Source: Fomes fomentarius (taxonomy: Eukaryota; Basidiomycota; Agaricomycetes; Polyporales; Polyporaceae). From it: a DNA stretch of 64,000 nt. Positions 1 through 12,884 of this stretch are shown in pieces. Under the pieces are notes generated by a model. The model was not told the origin of the DNA and did not search any database. It worked only from the letters and a program-made list of their open reading frames with translations. The stretch covers positions 4,402,001-4,466,000 of the forward strand of contig JABYQN010000001.1 of assembly GCA_022606135.1 (NCBI GenBank), read 5' to 3'. The position numbers and the translations under genes were made by a program. Numbering within the stretch: position 1 is the first letter of the stretch; each line of letters starts with the position of its first letter.

Positions 1-1094
1 CAGCAGCGGCCATCCTCGTAAGTATTTATTACCGTTCCCGGTGACTCTCCCTGTGCAGGTGTATGAATCAAGCTGTGTACTCACGCGCACCCAATAGGGA
101 CTCAGCTTCTCGGTTACGAGTCAGAATAGCCTGAATGCGTAAATCTTCGTCCTATTGATCGTCTTCCCATTGGCTTTAGGTTTGCTAACGTAGCCACCGG
201 CGTCCGAGAAGCAGAGAGCGGAAATGGCGGCTGCTCGAGAGACGATGCACTTGCATTCCGTGGGCTTGGTCTGGACGCAAGCAACCACGCTATACGTGAG
301 TGAGACTGCTTCTTTCTTGTGCCGACGACATAGCAGTGGCTGAATTCTTGGATTCCTTCGCACTTCTAGCCGCTTTTTCTCCTTGACATATCTCAAATCT
401 GCAGGCGCTCGAGTGTTTGTCCTGGGTCCTTCGCCACCGAAGAAGTCCCGCACACAGGCGTTGCTGCGTGGAATGGCGTGTCGGCATTCTGGAAGGCGTG
501 AACGCCCATGGCTGTACACGCTCGGCACGCTTTGTGGGCCTTTTGTGGGCCGTCGACGTTTGGTGTGCTCGAGGAGGTCGGCGCGGGGTTCGCAGGCGTG
601 CTGAAGACGTTGCGGGATGACATCAACACGTGGGTAGCAGAGTGCCCGAATGTCGATTTGGGCTCTCCCGCGCGCAGGGCCTGGAGCGCGGTCTGTGAGG
701 CAGAAGGCACCCTCGTTCCAGGTGCGGATCCATTAGTGTTGTTCTCCGGTACGAGGATGCGCTCTAGCAGAGATCAATCGTGCTCAAGTTGCTGCCACCG
801 GCGGCCATCTTCGTCTCGCGGGCTTGTTTCGATTGTGCCTCTGCCCCTGTATATAAGTTTAGCAGCTTGCATGCTCAACGCTACCTGTCTCCAGACTTCT
901 TCCCGCTCGCTTTCTACACCTGTGTGCAGTCCCGTCTGAAAATACTCCTACCGCGCGTCGATACCCAAGTCTATATCACCATACCACGTGGTAAGTGTGC
1001 GCGTCTATACGACTTTGACGCGTCCGCGCCAATGTTAATCCTTCTCTTCCCTTGCTTCCCGCCACCATCCTCTTTGACTTGACTTGCTACCACC
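1..1094. other. Unresolved region upstream of the cyclophilin gene
   Basis: No gene could be assigned. A plus-strand GTAAGT donor near 18 and a TGCAG acceptor near 58 could frame a 41-nt intron of a gene entering from the left; the joined frame then stops near 110. Between about 400 and 760 both strands are open for long stretches. The plus frame is helix-like and alanine/valine rich but carries an in-frame TGA near 500. The minus frame is uninterrupted but Ser/Pro/Thr rich, as antisense frames of GC-rich genes often are. No family was recognised on either strand. Confidence 0.3.
850..857 (+). promoter_or_regulatory. TATA-like box upstream of the cyclophilin gene
   Basis: The octamer TATATAAG lies about 240 nt before the cyclophilin ATG, followed by pyrimidine-rich DNA of the kind found near fungal transcription starts. 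The distance implies a 5' untranslated leader of roughly 200 nt. Assignment rests on sequence and position only. Confidence 0.35.
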
Positions 1095-1985
<891 letters not shown>

Positions 1986-2448
1986 AGGACGCGTGCGCAG
2001 CAGCTCGCGCATGGACACGGACACTGGTCGAAAAGAGGGTTGTTCTCAAGGACATTGGCTCGGGTCTGGTTGCTCGTTCCGCTTTCTCGGTGTCCTGTTG
2101 CCTACTACTACAAGGAACACTCGTTATAGAATGGATGTAACGTGCCGTGGCTTCCTTCCTTCTCTCATCTCTCAGCATCGTCATCGGCATCGCCGTCGCA
2201 TGCAGATCGATCCGTCGCTGAGCAAGAGAACGAACGGCAGAAGGTGGACTTAATAATGTAAGCGCGAACAAGTACAACAGGTATCCAAAGCAGACCGATA
2301 ACTGAAAGCAGCATGATACAACCTAGTACTACTCCTTACATAATAAGTCTAACAATCAAGGCTCTCTCTCTACCACGTCGAAGGTCTGGCGTGCCATTAT
2401 CAGCGTTCCGTCAACACGAGAGTGCCGAGGTAACTAGAATTCAGAAAC
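1986..2448. other. Convergent intergenic spacer
   Basis: This spacer separates the stops of cyclophilin (+) and OPT-A (-). It should hold both 3' untranslated regions and terminators. No coding frame or repeat was recognised. Confidence 0.6.
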
Positions 2449-5366
2449 TCACCCAAACGTGCCCCCAGGCGGAACGGCGGAGAGAGGTGTGCCCGACCCC
2501 CTGTGCCCGTAGTCGGCCGTGCGTGTGTGCACGCCGTTGCCCCACCACGCCTGTATTGTGTGCTGGCCGATCGTTCCGTTGTTGGGATACTGTAAGCAGA
2601 AATAAATGGTGATGATCCCAATAGCGACGCCGGCGTCCAGCCCCGCGGAGAGGATATCTGCACCGTGCGCGGGGAAGTCGTCAGTTCACGGCAAGACAAG
2701 ACAAGACACATCACAAGACAACAACCCTCCCCTTCCCCAGAGAGACACTCACAATTGTATTTTGTCCACCACGAAAAGTGTCTCCGGCGAATGACGTGGT
2801 TAAATAGGAAGCCAACGATCGTCCACGGGACGTAATTGACCGCGGACGCGGGCGGGATGTAACTCGTGCCGTTGAAGATGACCGGGAAGTTGACGTAGCG
2901 GAGGAACGAGTTCGGCCAGCGGATGCCCACAAAGTACGCCGCGAGCGGGCAGATCGCGCCGACGAGGAAGAAGTAGACGAGGCCGTAGTAGATCTGCCCG
3001 TGCGAGAACTGGTGCTGCGGCCCGATGACGCCCCAGACGACGGACGCGGTCCCGAACACCTCGGTCGACGCGCAGACGAAGCGGTTGGGCTGGTCCACGT
3101 GGCACATGTCGGGGATATTCTCGAACATCCACGTCTGGACGCCGAGCTGCACCGTGCCGGCGATCCCACTCGCCACGATTTGGCACCAGAACATCGCTCG
3201 GGGTCTGTGGGGAGGATGTCAGGGAGCACATGAGACACGATGCGCAGCCGGACGTACGGGATCTTCATGTAGTGGCCGAGCTTGAAGTCCGAGGTGAACT
3301 GCAATGCTTGAGCCATGGAGACATATCCCCAAGTCTTGAACAACATCATTGCTATGGGCTTCCCTGGGAGTGCGTAGCCGATGATGAGCTCCGTGATGAC
3401 ACTGTTGGATCCTAGTGAGCAGACATAGCTATACGGTGAGGTCAGGATCTTACTTTAGACCGATCTGCTGATTAGTGATGGCCTGGATCATACCGACAGG
3501 GATGGTGTACACGAACGCTGGGGACGAAGCCATCAGCAACTACGGGCGCGGGTATACTCAGGTGGTACGGACAGATAATCAACGCGAGTACAAGGGCCCA
3601 CACGGGCATCTGGGTATTCCATACTTCGATAGAGACAACCCCGAAGATGAACATCGACACTGGCGTCTCGGTCATTAGCCACAGAACTGCATATCATCGG
3701 TCGAACGCTACGCACCGAAAATCGCTGAATACCACCAATCCGGAACCCGCGGATACCTCGCCATAAGACGCGCATGGATATCCGGCTGCTCCGACAGTGA
3801 CCGCCTGCTCTGTATCCAGATCTGCTTCCTGAAGTACAAGAGTGTGTGCATGATCGTCGCGGTGATGCTTGCGAACGACAGCCCGTACGACATCGCAAAC
3901 GTCGTCGAGAGAAATAGCGGCGAGTAGCTCTTGTACTTGTCAATATCGAGTGTCGCCTCCGGAGTCAGGATGCGTGTCACATTGTACAGCTTGCCCGTAT
4001 TATCATATGACGTCCGTGTGGATATCGGCATAAACTTCGAGTACCACGTGTTGGTGTAGTATAGGACGGGCGTCAGGATCCAGAAGAAGAACACGAACCC
4101 AACCGCGACGTTAGCAGCGGCCCACCACGGCGTCGCAAGCGGCGAGCCGGTGAACGCGATTTGCGACCAGTCGAAGGTGACGAGCGACATGCCCAGTCCG
4201 CTGTAGTACCCGAAGAGTTGGTTGACGACGACGTTATCCGGCGCAATCCAGCAGACCCAGTTGAAGTAGCTGAGGGCCTGGAAAATGTAACCAGGGAAGA
4301 AGTACCAGACGAAAGAGCCGAGAAAGGCGTAAAGGAAGAACCATTCACGGGAGAGACCGCCGCGGTTGCCTATGCCGGCATACTGTTGCGAGTGAAGGGT
4401 GTTAAAAAGCGCACATGTGACCAAGTTTGTGGGCCAGATCATGGATGGTGGCGAGACGAGGAACCGTCGGGCTATGCCACCGATCGAGAAGCCTATCTGT
4501 GGGCAGAGTGAGTTGCTGAGGCTGAGAGCGGACTGGGGGGATACAGAAACATACCAACTGAGTGGACATGACCACCATCCATTGGTACCCGAAACTGAAG
4601 ATCTGGTTGTAAAATACTCGTTGGACTGCGATGATGTCGGTCTGTCCCAAGCGACGTTAGCTTCAACAGGCAGTGTGGTTAAGCGAGAGGGGACTTACCG
4701 CATAGGCCGATGAGTATCCAACCGTCGCCATGATAGTGATCAAGACGTGTTCCTTCACCGTGAATGGTCCGGGATTCAGGGAAACACCGAAGATCCTCAC
4801 TGGAGGGACAGCATACGCCCATAGCCGACCAAGGGGATATGACAGCAGTTGCGCAGTGATCTAAGCGTTCTTGAGGACTCGATGATGTCATGCAATTGAA
4901 TATCACGCTTACCCCAGTAACGTTGACAGTGGGATATCGGAAAAAGAAGAATTGGTTCATGCCAGGAAGGATGATTGCCCAGAGAATGCCGATGGTCCAA
5001 GCACGTAAAGTGCTGACCGGCATGTCGGGGTCATCTGTGTTCGCCACAGCAGAGCGAACCTCGGGATAGGGCGAATCATCGTCTTGCAACGCGCATCTTC
5101 AACACTTCTCTGTCGCCCACATTGAACAATGTCTACTCACCAAGAAAGACGACGTCGGGGTCGAAGTTCGGGTCATCGAACTCTGGCTCCGTATACACAT
5201 AGTGCTGGTGGGGATCGTGGGGTCCTGTGATTCTCGATGGGTAGGCGCGAACTCGAACAACAGAAGAGAGAGCGCGCTTACCGGGGAGTTTCTCCGCATC
5301 CGCCGCCAGCTTCTCCTGCAACGAGCCGACCGACTGCATCTCCTCGTCGAGGTACCCAGACGCCAT
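2449..5366 (-). CDS. Oligopeptide transporter, OPT family (OPT-A)
   Basis: A proton-coupled plasma-membrane importer of small peptides, related to yeast Opt1. About ten exons join on the minus strand from the ATG at 5366. Family hallmarks appear in order: [62 protein letters not shown] (the NPG motif), a long membrane exon with [14 protein letters not shown], then [23 protein letters not shown] and [12 protein letters not shown]. Numerous hydrophobic helices fit the roughly 14-16 of the family. Apparent frame shifts near 2600 and 3650 vanish when introns are removed (donor AATT|GTGAGT, acceptor GTGCAG). The last 30 residues differ from its paralog at 18393-21317: the Trp-Trp-Gly-Asn motif is kept but the tail becomes Gly/Pro/Thr rich and ends PPGGTFG. 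The gene looks intact. Confidence 0.93.
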
Positions 5367-6859
5367 GATGGGGGCAAGGACCTGAGGTAAGAAGCAAGCG
5401 AGCTCAGCGGAATTCAGGTGATACTATAAGGCCGCGGACGTCGAGGGTGGACGGATGTAATCAGCACATCGCTGTGCGGCGCCGTCACTATCTGCGCGCT
5501 ATGAGCGGTATAAATTGCGTGAGAGGCCGGAAGACCAGTGCACCATGTGGAGGTGCAGAATCGGTCCAAGCTGGCAGCTCATGAGAAGATAGCCCACTCC
5601 GGCGATACCATTTACCGTCCACACGGCCGTGTGCTGCCTCTGCGGTCGAGGGCTGTGCAAAGCGGCGCGAGAAGGGAAAGGTGTTTGGGCTTAACAGCCC
5701 CAGCAGATGTTGTGGATGAAATGAATGGCCCGGGGAAGGGAGATCTTTGCCCATTCGATAGATTATGGACGTCCAGGTTTCCGATGATGGAAGTGCAGAG
5801 AGTGCAGGGCGCTGGTCATCAACGTTCCAGGCTTCTGTCCGCTGCACAGTTTGACTGCCGCCTCCCATATAACGCACATGCGGACGGCAAAGTCGTGATA
5901 TGCCAGAAGCAAGGTTGCTCACCTCGAGATACCGCGGCCCCACCCTCGGCACATCCTGGATACTCGCGTGATCCTCCGACATGGCTGAAGAGCGCGCGCC
6001 TTGGCCTTGCGCCTGGCTATTCTGTCCGCGAGTGTTGTGCAAGTCGTGGTCAGAAGTCAAGGAGGGTGTTGGGCCGATAACGTTGGGAAGCCCGTCTTGA
6101 GCTCTGCTCTCACGTCCGTGTCGATCAACGGTGGCGCAGGCACACTTATCCGGGCCGCTTATCGAGCTTCTGAAGGCGAGTGTGCTCTCCCTCCGTCTCG
6201 CATTGACGGTCTGATGTGGGTCAGAGGAGAGAGGGCGGGCCAGTGCTGGGCGCAGTCAGCCTCTGTTGTCATTTAGGAGACGACCGGCCACGGACATCGA
6301 GCGAGACGCGATCAATGTGCGGAGCGCTGGGTTGCAAACTTCAGGCACGAGCGGAGGTGAATGCGTTCCGCTAAAACACGTGTTTCATTCCGTGATTTGC
6401 TGAGCGTTTATGGCTTGAAGACTTGAACACCATTAAGCGTCCCTTGGCCCTTGGTTGTCTGAGGCAAGCTTGTAGATCCTGTGGAGGAGACAGTTGGACC
6501 CACTGGTTTCTGTTATATACTGAAGAACGAGACATCATAGCCGAGATCTCTTCGCTTCTATCGCCCCGTTATAATAGTTGAAATATCTGGCACTTAGTAA
6601 TGAATTGATCGGTAAGGCACTCGCCTTCGCTGTGTTACAGGATGTCTTCGGCAGATCCTGACTCGAAAGTATCAGCACCATTGAGGCAGACGTTCTCATT
6701 GTCGATACCCATAAGCAGCAAACAGGTGACACGGTTCGACTTCAATATAATTGAGCGAACGAGAAGATAACAAGGGGGTTATGGAATAGGGGAAGGGAAC
6801 GGCCATGCACATTGGTTAACCACAAAGTAACTTCGACCACGACGAACAAACAATACAGT
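5367..6859. other. OPT-A upstream region, no gene recognised
   Basis: The first few hundred bases should contain the OPT-A promoter. Long frames overlap on both strands at about 5488-6080 (190 and 180 codons), but neither shows splice structure, a recognisable motif or membrane segments. Such mirrored frames are common in GC-rich non-coding DNA. Confidence 0.5.
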
Positions 6860-6951
6860 AGCCCAACTCGAGGGTCGAACTCGCAGCCTTCAGATTGATA
6901 AGTTGAACGGAAATAAGAGTCTGACGCTTTATCCGATTGAGCTAGGCGCGC
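6860..6951 (-). tRNA. tRNA-Lys(CUU)-like gene with intron, probably degenerate
   Basis: On the minus strand a 92-nt cloverleaf reads from 6951 to 6860. The anticodon stem is perfect (TCAGA with TCTGA) and the loop is CTCTTA, an intron of about 18 nt, then A. The anticodon is therefore CTT, and the intron sits at the standard position after base 37. The T loop TTCGACC is present. The acceptor stem (GCGCGCC with GTTGGGC) has two mismatches, and the D and T stems have one each, so function is doubtful. Confidence 0.6.
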
Positions 6952-7739
6952 ATAAGGTAAATCAGCTCTTGAGTCATTGGTAGTATAAATAGATCATAAT
7001 CGATTTACTCTATGCACATGAACCACTGTGCACCACAAAAAGGTTGCCGCAGCAACTTCATCAGGAAAGTAGCACTCGGTATGGCCACCGCACGAAATCC
7101 ATCTTCTATGTCCATAGCCACAATAGGCGACCATTGTATACCCATCCATGTTCGTCCAGTTTGCACCTAAAGTGGCCAATATCTGTCGAAGCCGTCACCC
7201 AATCACGGTGTATCGTGCAAAATATGGCAGCCGAAGGCCGGACCGAAGGGAGGGAATGGACGAGGTCGGCCATGCAACGTCAGACAAGTCTTGATTCGGC
7301 CATACATTGGCCTGACCCAAGCTTCGCTATGACCCTCGACGTCCATATCTTAGCTACAGCATGAACAAGTATGTGCATTCTGAGGGCTTTCGATGGTCAA
7401 CGGAGCACATTCATGGTAAGTCAGATGGTCAAGTTTGGACAGTGACGAGGGTTTCGATGAACATTTGTTGGTGTAAGCATGGCAGATCCGAATCGTGGAA
7501 GGGGGTAGTCGGTCGAGGGTAATGATTTATAGTAGGATTGACTGCATACTGAGCCAGGCATATGGGCACACGAGCTTTCCCCGTCGTCAATGATGATAAT
7601 ATTTGTGAGACTATATCGAATACATGATCAGCATTTGATTAGAAGAGTCGAGACACGGAGCGGAGCAGCATTCAAGATTAGTATACACGGTCGGATGGAA
7701 AACCCACAAGCAATGTCAGGAAAGTTTGTACGAGCGGAT

Positions 7740-7990
7740 AAAGAGGCGGCGGGGCTCGGGCATGACGGCACTTGGGCTGGATGTGCTGGTGGACGCGGTG
7801 GACACGATGATGCTTGCAATGGGTGCGACGGTGCTTGGGCTGGACCCGATGGTGCTCGAGGTTGACGTGACGGCGAGGGCGCGCGAGCTTGACATAAGTG
7901 ACGTGACGGCGGGGCACGCGAGCTTGATGGCATGGCAGGGCGCGAGCTTGACACGACGGTGCGCGAGCTGGATGCACTCGCGCTTGAGCT
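7740..7990. repeat. Degenerate short tandem repeat
   Basis: Variants of phrases such as GACGTGACGGCG and GCGCGAGCTTGACA recur at irregular spacings of about 25-40 nt, GC-richer than the flanks. Frames on both strands are open only because the repeat lacks stops. This may be a decayed minisatellite. The unit length is approximate because the copies have diverged. Confidence 0.4.
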
Positions 7991-9158
7991 AAACGGGAAT
8001 CCTGTGTGTAGTTACATATTGCACGAAATGGTCTACAAGGTCAGTGTGTTCCAAGAATACTCAATGTTGTCGACTAACTTACGGGAAGTAATCTGTGGAA
8101 ACAGGAAACATGTCTGTGTCATATATGCACGGTTGGGTTGAGCGTATACAGGTCTGATATGCGAGTGGCTTGTCTAGACAGGTGCATAAAGTGAGCATAC
8201 AATGACGCCACAGTGCATGTCGCGTCCCTAGTGTCTGCATTGAAGATTTTGTAGGGCTGCTTCCTATCTTCTAATTGAGGGGCACACGGATTCCGAGGGT
8301 GTGACTCGCTGTCGATCTGTGATAGGTTCTTCTTCATCCGAAGAGTATGCACCCTCGACGTCCGAAGGCGTTGGGGACAATGCATCCTCCCCGGCTTGAG
8401 ACACGCATGAGAGAGGTTTGTGAGATCGTTCAGAAATCTTACGTACCTGACGATGTGGCTCCCGTGTGGACGGTCTCCTCGTGGTATCTCTTCTGACTGC
8501 GTGGCACTGTTACGTCGTCAGCGTGCTTGGCCTCCTCTTTAGACTCAGGCTTGCCCACTTACCATGCCATTGCGCGTCGGTTGGGGCAGAAGAGGGAGTA
8601 CGAGAGAGAAGGGATGTGGGCGAGGTCGGGGGAGAAAGACCTATATAAGTGTTCTGCCCCGACCTGTCAAAGACAGACTATATGCGTCGATCCCGAGCAT
8701 CTCGAAGAAGGCAGACCACCGTGAGGTAGACACGGATGACGTCATTTGCCGAAGCGGCGCGTCGCCCTACGTCCGCATACATCGAACAGGGGCGGTCACC
8801 ATCCAGGGGGCAGCCGGCAGCGCTTCTTGGGTTGTTTTGGACCCTCCATGTTGGCATAAGTTTGAAGGGTTTTCATGGCGCTCAGAGGTGAGGGCGGGAG
8901 GAGCGAGTATTGAGCAAGAGGGATCGGAAGAAGACGAGGGTCGCGTCGCAAGCGCCCACACCACCATGATTGGCGGCTATGGGCAGTCATGATCAAGGAG
9001 CAAACAGGAGTGTGGTGGAATGATAGCGAGGGTGCGAGAGCGCTGCGGTCGTGAGTATGCCGGCGACGGCGGGGTTGCAGGCATGTCCAGAGAGGGTGAG
9101 GTCGGCATCGCGACTCGGATGGCGAATGAGCGACTTTTTTTTGGACCTGCACTATAGT

Positions 9159-9233
9159 CTCGGACAGTGAAATAACCTTGAATGCTCTATTTTCTATCAT
9201 CATTGCCCTTGGCACATATAGTGACTGTCCGAG
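9159..9233. repeat. Short inverted repeat
   Basis: CTCGGACAGT at 9159-9168 is exactly inverted as ACTGTCCGAG at 9224-9233, with 55 nt between. Both arms lie next to an ACTATA/TATAGT sequence. It could be a hairpin or the remnant of a small non-autonomous element. No target-site duplication was evident. Confidence 0.4.
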
Positions 9234-11228
9234 CATGTGGGCCATATTTTATAATACCATTAGACACACATGCCAATCAGTACAACACCCACGACATACA
9301 GTAAAGATTCAACGCCGCCCGCTACGTACTATATGGCCTTGCACTCTCGTGGACGGTTGCCATGGATGAACATATATGTCCGGACGACATGGATGAGGGC
9401 AAAGAATGTCCATCCTTTATCGACGCAGACGCTTCTCGGTTGAAGTGCATCCCGCTCCATGCACCTCGGCCAGAACTGGCAGTTCCAACTCGTCGCTGCC
9501 CGAACATGGCCGAAATCCGTCTGACTCTACCAGCCGTGGCCATTTTGTGTGTCTTTTCCTGATGTTGAAAGTAAGCGCCTTGACATTCATGTATATAGAA
9601 CCGAGAGGTTCGTGATAGGGGACTCACCGAGAGAAGAACCTGGTTAGCGCTCCGAAGCCTGCAAGAAGCTCGTAGTTGTAGCAGACAGGAAAAGGTCGGT
9701 TATCGGCATCCCATTCTGTGAGCCCATGCACACCATGCGAAGCGGGAAAGTGCAACGTCAGGTGTACGTGGCCACTTCAAGTAAGGTTTGCGGGTAACCT
9801 GTTGTTACTACGATGCTGTTCCAAGCCTTGGAGATGGGCTGAGGGAGGAGGTGTGCATCGGTCGGTATGCGAGAATCCACCGGTGGAACCCTGCGGTGTG
9901 TAAGACAAATGGCCGAAAGAGACCATACCATACAACATCTATGTAGTTCTCAACCTCCGAGCGACTCGGAGAAAGATGGGTGCACAACCAGATTGAACGC
10001 CAGATAATGCCACATGTGGGCTTCGCGTCGGAAGCTTGCTGGAGAAGAACGGCTTGACGGCAAGAAGCGCGGCAGATTCTCGACAAACTAGTTAAACGAT
10101 GCGGATAGTACGTCATGAACCACTTACATACGGGCCGGTAGGTACTTGAGACTCGAGGTTGTGTCCAAACATCCTCCCAGTATGTGGCAGGCGGGCTGTT
10201 CCGGCATGGTCAAATGGGCATCGGCTTCTTACGGTTCAGCGGTTGGGCTCGAGGCTACCAGGGAAGAAATGAAATGGGTGATAGGGTGGGTCTGGTAAGA
10301 GCTGTACGGCCAGCGGATGTAATAGACATACTTGTGAAGCGAGACTGAGCTTGAAGCAACCCCGCGGCTCCCTTCTTCTACCTTGCCCCTTCCCCCAACG
10401 GTTGATCCAAGAAAGAGGACTGCTACAAAATTTCTCGTTCTGCGACAACCTCAACAGGCTGGTTAGTCGTATATGCGCTCTTTCGTGGCCTCTCTGGAGT
10501 TGGGTCGGCGGGGATCCGGAAACATCGGAAGTTTAGTAGAAAGTCACGTTGGCAGTTTTGATGTAGAACTCCGTGAATGACTCATCGTTACATTTCTTGA
10601 CAGACGCCATTGCCCTATGCTGTGATCGTGGGACACGCGACGACAGTGAAGCCAAGAGAATTTTCTCAAGTGGCACCACCAGGCGCGTGAAGCTATTAGC
10701 ACTTCGTATCCTACCAAAGTTGAGTATCTCTCGGTCAAGGCATACACATGTGGTTCGCATTACAGGGGCAACCTGGCGCATGACATCCGATTCATCGTAA
10801 TGTCATGTCTTCGGTGCTGTGTGAACGTGGGTTGTAAATCCCCCTGAGCGTCCATGCCAAGACAATTACAATAACTCCTCTTGGTACTGGATCTGAATGG
10901 CCGCTGCACATACATGACTCAGACCTATCGCGCGCACTGAGTCTGTTCATCCTGTGCACAGAGACAAGTCAGCTTATCGGCGAGTGGCACGTGAAGCGAC
11001 GACACCTCCAGCAAGCTTTGTTACCGCCAAGTCATTGGCAATGAAGATATTTCTGGTTTTTGTCGACGCACGACAGCAGCCACTGCAAGTTTGAATGAGA
11101 GCAGAATTGCTCGAAGTGCAAGTTAGGCAGGTGGCAGGCCCCACCGCCCAGTGTCGTGGTGGGCGTGGCGCTTACATAAGGTTCACACCAGTCCCGCTAT
11201 AGACCGGGCTGTGCTGCTGCCCCACGCC

Positions 11229-11235
11229 ATATAAG
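11229..11235 (+). promoter_or_regulatory. TATA-like box of the RCR-like gene
   Basis: ATATAAG lies about 45 nt before the ATG at 11281, which implies a very short leader. The close spacing to the start codon supports the choice of start. Confidence 0.4.
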
Positions 11236-11280
11236 GCTTCTCGCTGGGCTTTGTTACTCATTTGTTCCTAACCCCTCGAT

Positions 11281-12463
11281 ATGCGTAAGTTCTACAGTTC
11301 ATCTGGTGTGCCACAGGAAGTAGACTCACTCTAGGTACAGGCAGAAGTAACAAACTTACGCCTTTGGTGGCTGCACTCTATGCGGTCTCCGCTTTGCCAG
11401 GAGCACAAGCCTACTGTTACATCGATTCGTAAGTCTTCTTGTTCGTGTTCGTCCTTCCAATCCGTGATGCGCGGACCGGAAATCATGTGAAGCGTGTCGA
11501 AAGGCAACGGTCTTAAAGCATTCTGCCCTGGTGCACGGAGGGAATACTTATTGCTAGGAAAGTGCATGAAAATGCACCACCGAAGGCATCGCCTCGTGCG
11601 TAGACGAGGACTTGTCGCATGTCACAGAAAGGACCCGTTGGATGATGCTCGCCACGAGAGGTATCGTAGACTCGGGTGATGCCTCATCCACCAGTGCACG
11701 CGTGCATTGTAGAAACTGCGTTTGTCGGCGAATGTACCGAGCGACTAGCTGTCTATTCGTCACAGTAGCTTGAGACTGGCGAACAGCCTTAGGCGTTACT
11801 CTGCATGATTGTATAATCCAAAGCAAATTCGCACATCTCCTCGCACCCCAACTTGAACACCCGAAAGACAGCTCACTAACATACTGCTTCGGTAGATTTG
11901 GCCGAGAACGTTGCACGATATCAACTGGAGTACGGATCGGGATTGCCCTTGCTTCGAGTATGTGCCAGCTCCTCTTCTCTTCGCTCTGTCGCTGATTCAC
12001 AATCTTGCAGTCGCTCTTATTCTGATCTTGTATGGTGTCTTCCGAACGATGCGCCAGAGGTCCGCCCGACGCGCGAATCTTGCATACATCAACACCTCAG
12101 CCGTCTCTGGTGCAGTACCTCCTCCCGGCCCTCCGCCTCCAGGCTATACTCCCCAGGGAGGTTACCCAGGTGGCTACTATCCGCAGGGGGCTTCTACTCC
12201 GTACTACCCCAACAATAATGGGTACGGCCCTCAGTACCCACCGCAGACCTACAACGGTCAAAGCCCGTATGCCTCAGTATGTCTTCCATTCATACCGTGC
12301 GACGATTCCGGTCTAACACCCGCAACAATAGCCTCAGCCACCTGCTCCAGGGAACATCCCTGATTACGCTCCTCCGCCGGGCCCTCCTGATGCTAACGTC
12401 CCGCAATATCAATATGCGCCTCCGCCGGGCCCTCCTCCTACGTTTGCAGACCAGAAGCATTAA
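11281..12463 (+). CDS. Small single-pass membrane protein, RCR-like (chitin/Congo-red resistance family)
   Basis: Five exons (11281-11284, 11341-11428, 11896-11957, 12011-12276, 12332-12463) join to 552 nt, encoding 183 residues. The first exon is only ATGC. Order of parts: a signal peptide of about 25 residues ending GAQA, a short Cys-containing ectodomain (CYIDSFGRERC), one membrane helix at about 45-62, a basic stop-transfer segment (RTMRQRSARRANLAY), and a Pro/Tyr/Gly-rich cytosolic tail with PPPGPPPPGY- and APPPGPP-type repeats. This layout matches fungal RCR proteins, which act through PY motifs and ubiquitin ligases in trafficking of wall enzymes. The RCR name rests on architecture and the FGxERC/ARRANLAY stretch. 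The intron at 11429-11895 is about eight times longer than is usual here. Confidence 0.75.
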
Positions 12464-12884
12464 TTCAGGGGCTACCTGAGGACTACTCTCTTGACGACGA
12501 TTCTTATACGGTAGATAATGTCGGACTGTCAATACCGCTATACTACGGATTTGTAACATTTGATGACTGTCACGCATGCTGCTGCTTCCCTGTTGGACGG
12601 GAACCGTGTTGTTCTCTACATTGTGTGCACGACATGGAAGAGAGAGGGAGCTTGCTCGTAACCGCCTTTGTTCCGCAAAGGTTGAATGTGGAACGGGGAG
12701 AGGTTGTCCCTGGGCGGTTTGAGCCGTTGGCAACGGTGACGACGAGAATTATTGCCGCCGCGTGGCTCGCTTGCCTTCATCAATTCCTCCTGTCGGCTCC
12801 CACCACCACTGTCTTCGTCGTCCGACTCCTCGTCGCTCTCGACGTGCTTGAGCTCCAGGACACCTTTCACTCTCTTATTTCTTG
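12464..12884. other. Spacer between the RCR-like and Msb1-family genes
   Basis: Both flanking genes read rightwards, so this should contain one terminator and one promoter. It is pyrimidine rich towards 12884. No further coding frame was recognised. Confidence 0.5.

Larger units (their letters stand above)
6952..11280. other. Gene-poor region, no protein gene recognised
   Basis: Only short, unconnected frames occur across 4.3 kb. The region contains a degenerate GC-rich repeat (about 7740-7990) and a short inverted repeat (9159-9233), described separately. No transposase, reverse transcriptase or terminal repeat was seen. Confidence 0.5.

Noticed and set aside
2449..2650. Apparent frameshift at the C-terminus of OPT-A
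   Set aside because: Removing the intron with donor GTGAGT and acceptor GTGCAG puts KYNY directly before [13 protein letters not shown] in the correct frame.
5488..6080. Overlapping open frames of 190 (minus) and 180 (plus) codons
   Set aside because: Neither has a motif, plausible introns or good composition. Mirrored frames are expected in GC-rich non-coding DNA.
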